Origin: Bradyrhizobium archetypum
GTDB lineage: Bacteria > Pseudomonadota > Alphaproteobacteria > Rhizobiales > Xanthobacteraceae
Reading direction: 5' to 3'
Length of the DNA stretch: 64,000 bases
Assembly: GCF_013114835.1 (NCBI RefSeq)
Contig: NZ_JAAVLW010000001.1
Coordinates: forward strand, 372,001 to 436,000
Below, one piece after another: positions 42,900-50,169 of the stretch. Both the position numbers and the translations under genes were made by a program. Under the pieces are notes generated by a model. The model saw nothing but the letters and a program-made list of their open reading frames with translations, was not told the DNA's origin and ran no database searches. How positions within the stretch are numbered: position 1 is the stretch's first letter; each line of letters starts with the position of its first letter.

Positions 42900-43400
42900 C
42901 TATGATGCTGACGGCCCCGCCGGGTGGAACACCAGAGCAAAGCCGTCGATGCAATAACGCAAGCCGGTCGGTTTTGGCCCGTCATCGAAGACGTGACCAA
43001 GATGACCGCCGCAGCGGCGGCAATGAACTTCGACGCGAACCATGCCGAAGGTACGGTCCTCGGTCTTGCCGAGGGCATTGTCCAGCGGCTGCCAGAAACT
43101 CGGCCAGCCGGTGCCGCTGTCGTATTTGGTATCCGAGGAAAACAGCGGCAGATCGCAGCCGGCGCAGGCGAAGATGCCCTTGCGCTTTTCCTTCAAAAGC
43201 GGGCTCGAGCCCGGCCGCTCGGTGCCATGCTTGCGCAGGATTTCATACTGCTGCGGCGTGAGCTGCGCGCGCCATTCGGCGTCGGTCTTTTCCACCTCGA
43301 ATTTCTCGGCGGCCTGCGCCGGCGTTGAGCGCAGCCAGCGGAAAGCGGCAAGGCTAAACAGGCCGGCAACGGATGCGAGCAGAATACGGCGGTCGAACAT
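42900..43400 (-). CDS. msrB: Exported peptide-methionine (R)-S-oxide reductase MsrB
   Basis: MsrB repairs methionine-R-sulfoxide. The 166-residue product has a Tat-like or Sec signal peptide (MFDRRILLASVAGLFSLAAF, cleavage near AQA-AE). The MsrB domain shows both zinc CxxC pairs (CAGC and CRRC), the motif YDSGTGWPSFW, HLGHVFDDGP, and the catalytic cysteine in RYCIDGFAL. A periplasmic location suggests repair of envelope proteins. A terminator follows. Confidence 0.93.
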   Translation of the reverse strand: MFDRRILLASVAGLFSLAAFRWLRSTPAQAAEKFEVEKTDAEWRAQLTPQQYEILRKHGTERPGSSPLLKEKRKGIFACAGCDLPLFSSDTKYDSGTGWPSFWQPLDNALGKTEDRTFGMVRVEVHCRRCGGHLGHVFDDGPKPTGLRYCIDGFALVFHPAGPSAS

Positions 43401-43463
43401 GGAAGTCTCCGTGCGTGGCGGGCGTAGCGGTTCGCCATCAAATACGGGGCCGATCCGCCGACG

Positions 43464-44948
43464 TTACATCGATCCGTCCCGAATTTTCTCACTTTCCTGC
43501 GAGGCGTGCATTCCGCCGCCCTGCGGCTCCGCCTGCCGCGGTGGCTGCGGCCGCACCGGGCGAGGCGCGCCCGGCGGCGGGCGGCGCGGCGGCCTGGTTC
43601 CGGCCTGCCGGTTCGCCTCTGCCAATCGCGCCTCGCGAATGCGCTCCCGGGCGCGGGCACCTTCGCGATAACGGGCCAGCGCGCCCGCCGCAGCAGAATG
43701 ACCCCGCCCCCACAGGCCGATCAGATGGCCGGCGACGCGGCCGGTGGCGCCGCCCGCCCAGACCAGTTCGAACGGCGCGAAAAGTTTCCAGCGGTCCTCG
43801 CCCCACAGGATGCTCCGTGCGATCAGCCGCCCCGCCATCGCCGAAGTGTTCAGTCCCTGGCGGCCGAAACCGCTGGCGACCCACAGCCCTTTGCGCAATT
43901 GGCCGATCTGCGGCATGCCGTGCACGGTCACCCCGACCGCGCCACCAAACGTGTCAGCAATCGGGACTTTGCCGAGCCTTGGGAAGATGCTGGCAATGCG
44001 GCGCTGAATGACTGATGCAAAGCGGCGCGGTCGCGCCTCCCAGGTGGTTTCCGGGCTCGCCCACATCAGCCGGTCGCCGTCGATAATCCGGAAGTGATCG
44101 ATACCATCGCTGTCGGCCACCGATCCCTTGAAGGCGATTACCTCGTCAAGCCGCCCGCCGAGCGGCTCCGTCACGGCGGCATAGCGCCAAACCGGCAACA
44201 GCGTCTCCGACAGGCGGCGCAACGGAGCGCCGAGATGAACGTTGCCCGCCAGCACGATGTGCGAGGCGCGCAGCCGCGCCGACGGGGTCACGATGCGCTT
44301 GCGAATCCCTGACGGATCGATGCTGACGACGGGGGTATCCTCGAAGATGCGCGCGCCCGCCCGCCTCGCCTGCGCGGCCAGACCGTGGATGTATTTGCGG
44401 CCGTCGATCTGAAACGCGCGCGGATAATAGATGCCGTGAAAATAGCGTGCGGTTCCGAGTTGGTCGCGAACCCGATCGACCTGCCATCCCTCGACCTCGA
44501 TCCCGAAATCCTCGCTCAGCGTCTGCAGCCGGCTGATCAGCCTCTCTCCAGCGTCGACGTTGGAAACTTCCAGTACGCCCTCGGTCCGTGCAATTCCCGG
44601 CATCGCTTCTTCGGTGGCGGCGGCGCGAATATAGTCGGCGCCCTCCTTCGACATTGCCCACAATTCGCGCGCGTCCTCGATGCCGACGCGCTCGATCAGG
44701 TCGCCGATCGGAAGACTGTAGCCCGGCATGACCGTGCCGAGTTGATGGCCAGACGCGTTCCAGCCGACGTGCCGGCCTTCCAGAACGGCCACGCTGGCGC
44801 CGAGCCGCGCCGCCTCCAGCGCCACAGTCAGGCCGGCAAGCCCGGCTCCCACCACGCAAATGTCAACATCCAGGTCGAACGAAAGACGCGAGCGAAACGG
44901 CGCGTCGTCCTCGGGGCCGTTGGTCGCACTTGTGAAAGGCTCGGGCAT
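43464..44948 (-). CDS. FAD-dependent amine/amino-acid oxidoreductase, DadA/PuuB-like
   Basis: The 494-residue protein has the N-terminal dinucleotide motif VDICVVGAGLAGLTVALEAARLG, a GWNASGHQLG block typical of the DadA/PuuB group (where the glycine-rich NASGxxxG segment binds FAD), and a C-terminal LWVASGFGRQGLNTSAMAGRL motif. These enzymes oxidise amino acids or polyamines; the substrate is unknown. The last 60 residues are rich in proline, arginine and glutamine and look disordered, which is unusual. It stands alone, divergent from the SixA-like gene. Confidence 0.85.
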   Translation of the reverse strand: MPEPFTSATNGPEDDAPFRSRLSFDLDVDICVVGAGLAGLTVALEAARLGASVAVLEGRHVGWNASGHQLGTVMPGYSLPIGDLIERVGIEDARELWAMSKEGADYIRAAATEEAMPGIARTEGVLEVSNVDAGERLISRLQTLSEDFGIEVEGWQVDRVRDQLGTARYFHGIYYPRAFQIDGRKYIHGLAAQARRAGARIFEDTPVVSIDPSGIRKRIVTPSARLRASHIVLAGNVHLGAPLRRLSETLLPVWRYAAVTEPLGGRLDEVIAFKGSVADSDGIDHFRIIDGDRLMWASPETTWEARPRRFASVIQRRIASIFPRLGKVPIADTFGGAVGVTVHGMPQIGQLRKGLWVASGFGRQGLNTSAMAGRLIARSILWGEDRWKLFAPFELVWAGGATGRVAGHLIGLWGRGHSAAAGALARYREGARARERIREARLAEANRQAGTRPPRRPPPGAPRPVRPQPPRQAEPQGGGMHASQESEKIRDGSM

Positions 44949-45041
44949 GGCGTTTCTTACGGACTGCTGCGGCGCTTGTCACCTCGTTCCAGACATGAGC
45001 TTGTAGATTAGTCCAGACTGAGACCGAATCGAGATCGTGCC

Positions 45042-45596
45042 ATGCGCCGTTTGATGCTGCTGCGTCACGCCAAGACCGAACACGACGCGCCTTCGGGCCA
45101 TGACCACGACCGCCGTCTCGACGAGCGCGGCCGGCGGGATGCCGCCTCTATCGGAACCTGGATCGGTCGGCATCCACCGTTTCCTGACGCCGTTCTGGTC
45201 TCAACGGCAGTGCGAGCGCGGCAGACCTGGGAGATCGCGCGCGATGCCATAATGCATGCAGTGCGGGAACGGCATCCGCAGCCGCAGGTCGAACTGCTCG
45301 ATGAACTCTACGGCGCCGAGCCGACGCGGCTCCTGCGAATCATCCGTATGGCCGAGGTGACGGATCCTGCGCGCTTGATGCTGATCGGCCACAATCCCGG
45401 AATGCATGAGCTGGCGCTGATGCTCGCCGGCAGCGGCGACGCGGCGGCGAAGAAATCACTTGAGGACAATCTGCCAACCGCCGGCCTTGCCATCCTGGAT
45501 TTTGCGATCGACGATTGGAGCGAGGTGGCGTTCCGGCGCGGCAAGCTCGTGCGCTTCACTAGCCCCAAGTTGCTCAAACAGGCCCTCGATGATTGA
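45042..45596 (+). CDS. SixA-like histidine phosphatase
   Basis: The 184-residue protein belongs to the histidine phosphatase superfamily. The RHG-like motif is LMLLRHAKTEHD with the catalytic histidine, followed by DHDRRLDERGRRDA, an arginine pair (TAVRARQTWEIA) and the second catalytic histidine in LIGHNPGMHEL. SixA removes phosphate from phosphohistidine, for example on Hpt domains. An Hpt protein is encoded at 59902-60279, but a link is speculative. Confidence 0.85.
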   Translation: MRRLMLLRHAKTEHDAPSGHDHDRRLDERGRRDAASIGTWIGRHPPFPDAVLVSTAVRARQTWEIARDAIMHAVRERHPQPQVELLDELYGAEPTRLLRIIRMAEVTDPARLMLIGHNPGMHELALMLAGSGDAAAKKSLEDNLPTAGLAILDFAIDDWSEVAFRRGKLVRFTSPKLLKQALDD

Positions 45597-45754
45597 GTTA
45601 GGCGGACATCGAAGCTCACTCGTGCTAAACTGGCCCACGACGTGGTTTCGAGCAAATTAGCAACAAGTTCGCGTAAAAGAAAACGCATCAAAACAAAGGG
45701 CTGGAGTCGGGTCCTGACAAGTCAGAACCGAGCGGACCGCAGCGGGAGGCGCAG

Positions 45755-46180
45755 ATGTTCAAGTCGATTCTCGTGCCAATCGATCTGGCCGACACCGACC
45801 TGGCCAAGCCCGCAATCGCCACCGCCGCCACGCTGTCGAAGACCTGGAGCGGCTCGGTACGCCTGCTCAACGTGCTACCGATGACGCCGGCGATGCTGGC
45901 GGAATACGTGCCGGCCGATTTCGACGCCCAGCAGCGCGCAACGTCGGAGGAAGCGCTCGCGATCGTGGCGAACGAATCCGGCATCGAGGCGTCGCGTATC
46001 TCCACCGCGGTCCGGAAGGGCGGCATCTACCACGAGATCCTCGAAGAGGCGGCAGCGATCAAGGCTGACCTGATCGTGATGACCTCGCACCGGCCGGCGA
46101 TGCGGACCTATTTCCTCGGCTCCAACGCCGGTCATGTGGTGCGCTATGCCAAGTGCTCGGTGCTGGTGGTCCGGCACTAG
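45755..46180 (+). CDS. Universal stress protein UspA family
   Basis: The 141-residue protein has the UspA fold: FKSILVPIDLADTDLAKPAI at the start, VRKGGIYHEILEEAAAIKADLIVM in the middle and an ATP-binding-like end MRTYFLGSNAGHVVRYAKCSVLVVRH. The glycine-rich GSNAGHVV loop fits the ATP-binding subgroup. An upstream CAGCGGGAGGCGCAG ribosome site is good. It is monocistronic. Confidence 0.92.
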   Translation: MFKSILVPIDLADTDLAKPAIATAATLSKTWSGSVRLLNVLPMTPAMLAEYVPADFDAQQRATSEEALAIVANESGIEASRISTAVRKGGIYHEILEEAAAIKADLIVMTSHRPAMRTYFLGSNAGHVVRYAKCSVLVVRH

Positions 46181-46187
46181 GCCGTCT

Positions 46188-46440
46188 GATCACAGCGGGA
46201 TTCTGGCCGCCTCTCCACTCGTGCAGGGCCAGCGCGAGAAGAGAATTCAGCGCGAGGACGCTTCCAAGCCCGATGGCCGGGTCGCTGTTGCGGATCGCCG
46301 AGAGCGAGGCGCCACATGCCGCCCCTGCCATTTGGAAGAAGCCGAACAAGGCTGCCGCCAGGCCGGCATTGTTACCGAATGGCGACAGCGCGGCCGCGCT
46401 CGACAGCGGGCTCGGAGACGGCCGCTGCCTTTCGTTCTAT
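46188..46440 (-). pseudogene. Remnant of a Bcr/CflA-type MFS transporter C-terminus
   Basis: In one minus-strand frame the translation contains SPLSSAAALSPFGNNAGLAA, then LFGFFQMAGAACGASLSAI and GLGSVLALNSLLALALHEW, which is the last two helices of a Bcr/CflA drug exporter. A stop codon lies just upstream (about 46442) and no N-terminal part is present nearby. I read this as a decayed gene between the Usp gene and the DUF1127 gene. Confidence 0.6.
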
Positions 46441-46588
46441 TCTGGGTAGTGGGATATTTTAGCCACGCAGGCGCTTCGCATTGAACGCTGCTGGCAGGCG
46501 TCGCGCGCCTCAACAGAGCGGCCGGCGTAATTCGGCCCGATCGATTGACCGGGCCGTAGGCATTGCAGGTCATGGAGCCGAACGCGCC

Positions 46589-46825
46589 TCACATCATCCG
46601 CCCGTACATCGGATCAATCACGCCGCGCACGGCCGACGCTATCTGGCTGCGCTCGACACCGATATCGCGAAGCGCGCGATCATCCAGCTCACTGAGCGTT
46701 TTGATGGCCTCGCGGTGCGCAAAATGAGTAACGATGGCGTTCACCCAACGTCCGAGCAGGCCGAAAAATCCGACCGGGCCCTTCCGGGAAGCAGGCTGAC
46801 CTGCCGTCTGGGATATCGTCGTCAT
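46589..46825 (-). CDS. DUF1127 small protein
   Basis: The 78-residue product ends in the DUF1127 motif HREAIKTLSELDDRALRDIGVERSQIASAV, a short arginine/leucine helix pair found in many alphaproteobacteria and linked to RNA turnover and phosphate or stress responses in Agrobacterium. I chose the ATG at 46825, which follows AGGAGAA. It is divergent from the MocR-type regulator and may share its operator region. Confidence 0.82.
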   Translation of the reverse strand: MTTISQTAGQPASRKGPVGFFGLLGRWVNAIVTHFAHREAIKTLSELDDRALRDIGVERSQIASAVRGVIDPMYGRMM

Positions 46826-46910
46826 CGTTCTTCTCCTTGCTTTCACGCGGCAAATCGCTGCCGCTGGCCCAAACGCTCCGAGCGCCTGCACCCGCCAATG
46901 GTCTGATTGC

Positions 46911-47001
46911 TTGCACCCCCCTCAGTGCAATCACAGGCTTGATGCGTTCAAAATGATCCGATACATTTCTCGGTGCAAGGAAAACATTGCTCTCGGTGCA
47001 A
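46911..47001. promoter_or_regulatory. Repeated operator-like boxes upstream of the MocR-type gene
   Basis: The decamer CTC(A/G)GTGCAA occurs three times in direct orientation, at 46921-46930, 46969-46978 and 46992-47001. An inverted TTGCAC at 46911-46916 pairs with the first GTGCAA. The last copy ends two bases before the start codon at 47004. GntR/MocR regulators typically bind such repeats in their own promoter, so this is probably the autoregulatory operator. Confidence 0.6.
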
Positions 47002-47003
47002 TA

Positions 47004-48344
47004 ATGTCGAAGTTCGAGTATTTGAAGCTTGCCGATACCGTCGCCGCCGAGATCGCCAGTGGCGCGCTCAAGCCCGGCGATCGCCTGCCGCCGCAGCGCA
47101 GCTTCGCCTATCAGCGCAAGATCGCGGTCTCGACTGCGAGCCGCGTCTATACCGAGCTGCTGCGCCGCGGCCTCGTGGTCGGCGAAGTCGGGCGCGGCAC
47201 GTTCGTTTCGGGCGAGACCCGGCGCGGCATCTCCATGCCGGCCGAGCCGCGCGGCGCGCGTATCGATCTGGAAGTGAACTACCCGATATTGCCGACACAA
47301 TCGGCGATGATCGCAAGAAGCCTTGCAGGGCTCGAGCGCCCCGAGGTGCTTGATCTCGCCTTGCGGCACTCGACCACAACGGGCACGCAGGCGGCGCGGA
47401 CCATTTCCGCCGAGTTTCTCTCCCGCGAAGACTGGTCTCCGGCCCCCGATCAACTCGTCTTCACCGCGAACGGCCGGCAATGCATCGCGGCGGCGCTTGC
47501 GGCCGTGGTGCCGAGCGGCGGCCGCTGCGGCGTCGAGGCGCTGACCTATCCCTTCATCAAGGACATCGCCGCGCGGCTCGGTGTCACACTAGTACCGCTT
47601 TCGATGGACGAGAACGGAGTCCGCCCCGACGCGCTGCAGAAGGCTCACCGCGAGGCTCATTTGTCGGCGCTGTACATCCAGCCGACCATTCAAAACCCGC
47701 TCGGCATGACCATGCCGCAGGCGCGCCGGGCGGAGTTGCTGCGCGTCATCGAGAAGCTCGGCCTCATCGTGATCGAGGATACGGTGTACGGCTTTCTCGA
47801 CGAAGAAACTCCGATGGCCGCGCTTGCGCCCGATAGCTGTATCACCCTCGACAGCCTGTCGAAGAAGGTGGCGCCCGGCCTTGCGCTCGGCTTCATCGTA
47901 TCGCCGCCGCGCTTGCGCGAGCGCGTCATGGCCGCGGTCAGATCAGGCGGATGGACGGCTTCCGGATTTGCGTTTGCCGCCGGACAGCGGCTGATGGCGG
48001 ACGGCACGGTCGCCGAGCTATCGCGCCTGAAACGGATCGACGCGGCGCGGCGCCAGCAGATGGCGGCCAAATATCTCGCCGGCTTCGAGGTTCAGGCGAA
48101 CGTCAAATCCTACCATCTTTGGCTTACCCTGCCCCCGCATTGGCGCTCGCAGACATTCGTCGCTGCAGCCGCCCGGCGCGACATCGCGCTGACCCCATCG
48201 ACCACTTTCGCGGTGATTCCGGGCCATGCCCCCAACGCCGTCCGCCTGGCGCTCGGCGCGCCCAGCACCGAACAGCTCGATCTGGCGTTGCGCACATTGG
48301 CGGGAATGCTGACGGCGAAAGAGGACGTTGATACGACCGAGTAG
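47004..48344 (+). CDS. MocR-type GntR regulator with aminotransferase domain
   Basis: The 446-residue protein starts MSKFEYLKLADTVAAEIASG and has a GntR winged helix (LKPGDRLPPQRSFAYQRKIAVSTASRVYTEL) followed by a class I aminotransferase domain with the PLP lysine in LDSLSKKVAPGLALGF and the NPLGMTMP segment. MocR proteins sense amino acids or vitamin B6 compounds. The start at 47004 gives the family N-terminus; a longer frame from 46911 would run through the operator repeats. It is divergent from the DUF1127 gene. Confidence 0.92.
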   Translation: MSKFEYLKLADTVAAEIASGALKPGDRLPPQRSFAYQRKIAVSTASRVYTELLRRGLVVGEVGRGTFVSGETRRGISMPAEPRGARIDLEVNYPILPTQSAMIARSLAGLERPEVLDLALRHSTTTGTQAARTISAEFLSREDWSPAPDQLVFTANGRQCIAAALAAVVPSGGRCGVEALTYPFIKDIAARLGVTLVPLSMDENGVRPDALQKAHREAHLSALYIQPTIQNPLGMTMPQARRAELLRVIEKLGLIVIEDTVYGFLDEETPMAALAPDSCITLDSLSKKVAPGLALGFIVSPPRLRERVMAAVRSGGWTASGFAFAAGQRLMADGTVAELSRLKRIDAARRQQMAAKYLAGFEVQANVKSYHLWLTLPPHWRSQTFVAAAARRDIALTPSTTFAVIPGHAPNAVRLALGAPSTEQLDLALRTLAGMLTAKEDVDTTE

Positions 48345-48346
48345 CG

Positions 48347-49030
48347 CTACCGGCCGCGCGCCGCGTTCGTCGGCCACTCTGCGATAAAGCCCCTCGCCTT
48401 GTACGGCTCGATCTTGTCCCATTCATTGAGCATGCGGCGGCTGAATTCGGCATCGGTGTGCCACAGCGTCCGCGGGGTCTCGAAACTATCGACCGTGACC
48501 ACCATTTTTTCCACTTCCGGCCAGTGCCGGTGCAGCGTCATCGGATAGCGGCGCGCGGTCCAGGTATTGCCGAGACAGATCACGCTGCGGATGTTGGCGA
48601 GCCCAAGCGCTTTTTCGATGACGGGCAGCGAGAAGATGACGTTCTCGCCGGTATTCATCGCGCGATCTTCTCGCAAGATAATGTCAGCGGGAACGCCGCG
48701 CGCGACCATTGCACCGGCAATGATCTCGCATTCCGACAGATCGGATCCCGGCGTCACACCGCCGCTCACGATGGCCCAGCGAAAATATCCCGCGCGCCAC
48801 AGCTCGCAGGCTTTATCGACGCGCGCACCAACATCCTCGCGCGTGCCGAACACGAACAGCAGATCAGCCGGCCGTAACGGCATCTCGACCAGATGCTGCG
48901 CGTTGATCGCGGCAATTTCGGCCTCGGTCGGCTTTCGTCGGCTTCGATCCGTCACGTCAAACCTGTCCGAATCCAGAAGACACACCGCCGTGATGCCGCG
49001 CGCCCTGCGCACGGCGGAGTCACATTTCAT
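48347..49030 (-). CDS. YdcF/SanA-like DUF218 protein
   Basis: The 227-residue protein has the DUF218 core: DLLFVFGTREDVGARVDKACELWRAGY, IVSGGVTPGSDLSECEII, REDRAMNTGENVIFS and VICLGNTWTARRY. Members include ElyC and SanA, involved in envelope integrity, and YdcF. No membrane helix is seen here, so it may be cytoplasmic. It overlaps the upstream gene at 49027-49659 by four bases (ATGA), which suggests coupled translation. Confidence 0.82.
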   Translation of the reverse strand: MKCDSAVRRARGITAVCLLDSDRFDVTDRSRRKPTEAEIAAINAQHLVEMPLRPADLLFVFGTREDVGARVDKACELWRAGYFRWAIVSGGVTPGSDLSECEIIAGAMVARGVPADIILREDRAMNTGENVIFSLPVIEKALGLANIRSVICLGNTWTARRYPMTLHRHWPEVEKMVVTVDSFETPRTLWHTDAEFSRRMLNEWDKIEPYKARGFIAEWPTNAARGR

Positions 49031-49659
49031 TTCATCTGATTGCGTGGCGGCGGCGGCAGCAAAGTCTGCGGCAGCTCATCGAAAGTGTAGAGCTGCGGCT
49101 TGTTGCGCCAAATGAAGCCGCCCATCTGCCATCCGGCCAAGGCGGCAAACCCGAGCAGAAACAGGGCTCCCGCGAATTCACCCGTGGCGACCGCGCGTGC
49201 AAGCAACGCGGCGACGGCAATCGCGACCAGCGCCAATAGCAGGCAGCCGCCGGCATAGGCGATCGGCCCGATGCCGCCGACCAGCGCGACGGGACCTCCT
49301 GCCGCCTTCAAACGCCGGTGCAGTTGCTCAATGAAGGCGCGATACTCCCGGTCCTGCGGCACCATCAGCGCAACGGTCTGCCAGCTCGTCGAAAAAATCG
49401 CGAGGCGCTGACCGCTATTGTGCTCGATGTCGGCGCGAAAGCGACGCGACTGCATCGATACCGGCCGATAGGACAGACGGACACCGGCGATATCGGCATA
49501 GGACCAAATCCCGTACTTTCCCGGGGCCTCCCATGACAAGCCGTGATCGGTCAGTTCGAGCTCGTGCGCCGATCCGATCAGCGACCCCTTATAGGTGTAA
49601 CGGGTGCTGGAAGACCCCTCGCCTGCCGTCGTCGCCTGTTCCGTTCGTGAGGTGGACAA
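49027..49659 (-). CDS. Unknown protein with two C-terminal membrane helices
   Basis: The 210-residue product has a soluble N-terminal domain (YTYKGSLIGSAHELELTDHGLSWEA, then YADIAGVRLSYRP) that resembles a PH-like beta fold, and two C-terminal helices (LVGGIGPIAYAGGCLLLALVAIAV and GALFLLGFAALAGWQMGGFIW). I cannot assign a function. It overlaps the DUF218 gene by four bases, so the two are probably a functional pair at the inner membrane. Confidence 0.72.
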   Translation of the reverse strand: MSTSRTEQATTAGEGSSSTRYTYKGSLIGSAHELELTDHGLSWEAPGKYGIWSYADIAGVRLSYRPVSMQSRRFRADIEHNSGQRLAIFSTSWQTVALMVPQDREYRAFIEQLHRRLKAAGGPVALVGGIGPIAYAGGCLLLALVAIAVAALLARAVATGEFAGALFLLGFAALAGWQMGGFIWRNKPQLYTFDELPQTLLPPPPRNQMK

Positions 49660-49729
49660 TCCAAAAATCCGTTATCGGTTGGAAGCCGCCTGCTTGCGCG
49701 GCGAGCCGCCTTTACCTTACAAGCGGCCC

Positions 49730-50164
49730 ATGGCCGAGACGACTTATTTTCCGCGCCGGCTGATCCTGACTGGCGCGATAGTTTCCGGGGTGCTGCTGGC
49801 GCTGGCCGTGCACATGCTTGGCGCGCGCTACGGGCTTGATCTGGGCGGGCTGTGGCGCTCCGACACGAGCGAATTTATGCCTGCGGGCGCGGCGATCGCA
49901 TGGTGGCTGATCGCGACGATGGGCTTTTCCGGCGGCTATTTCACCGCCAACCTGATGCGCAGCGCGGTTTCGGGCCAAATTCCGCAGCGGATGCGGCAGT
50001 TCCTGATCGCGGTCGGCGTGCTGATCCTCGCCGGTGCCGGACAGGCTGCCTCGGCGCCGAGCCCGGTCCCAACCATATCGGGCGTGCTCGCCGGCCTGGC
50101 GGCATTGTGCCTCGGTGCCGTGATGGCGTTCTGCGGCGCGCATTTCGCGTTGCGCAAGGCCTGA
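49730..50164 (+). CDS. Unknown small integral membrane protein
   Basis: The 144-residue product has about four hydrophobic helices (LILTGAIVSGVLLALAVHML, AIAWWLIATMGFSGGYFTANL, FLIAVGVLILAGAGQAASA, VLAGLAALCLGAVMAFCGAHF). I chose the ATG at 49730; an upstream frame from 49604 would overlap the divergent gene. No family is recognised. It converges with the MHYT-GGDEF-EAL gene, five bases away. Confidence 0.68.
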   Translation: MAETTYFPRRLILTGAIVSGVLLALAVHMLGARYGLDLGGLWRSDTSEFMPAGAAIAWWLIATMGFSGGYFTANLMRSAVSGQIPQRMRQFLIAVGVLILAGAGQAASAPSPVPTISGVLAGLAALCLGAVMAFCGAHFALRKA

Positions 50165-50169
50165 TAAAA

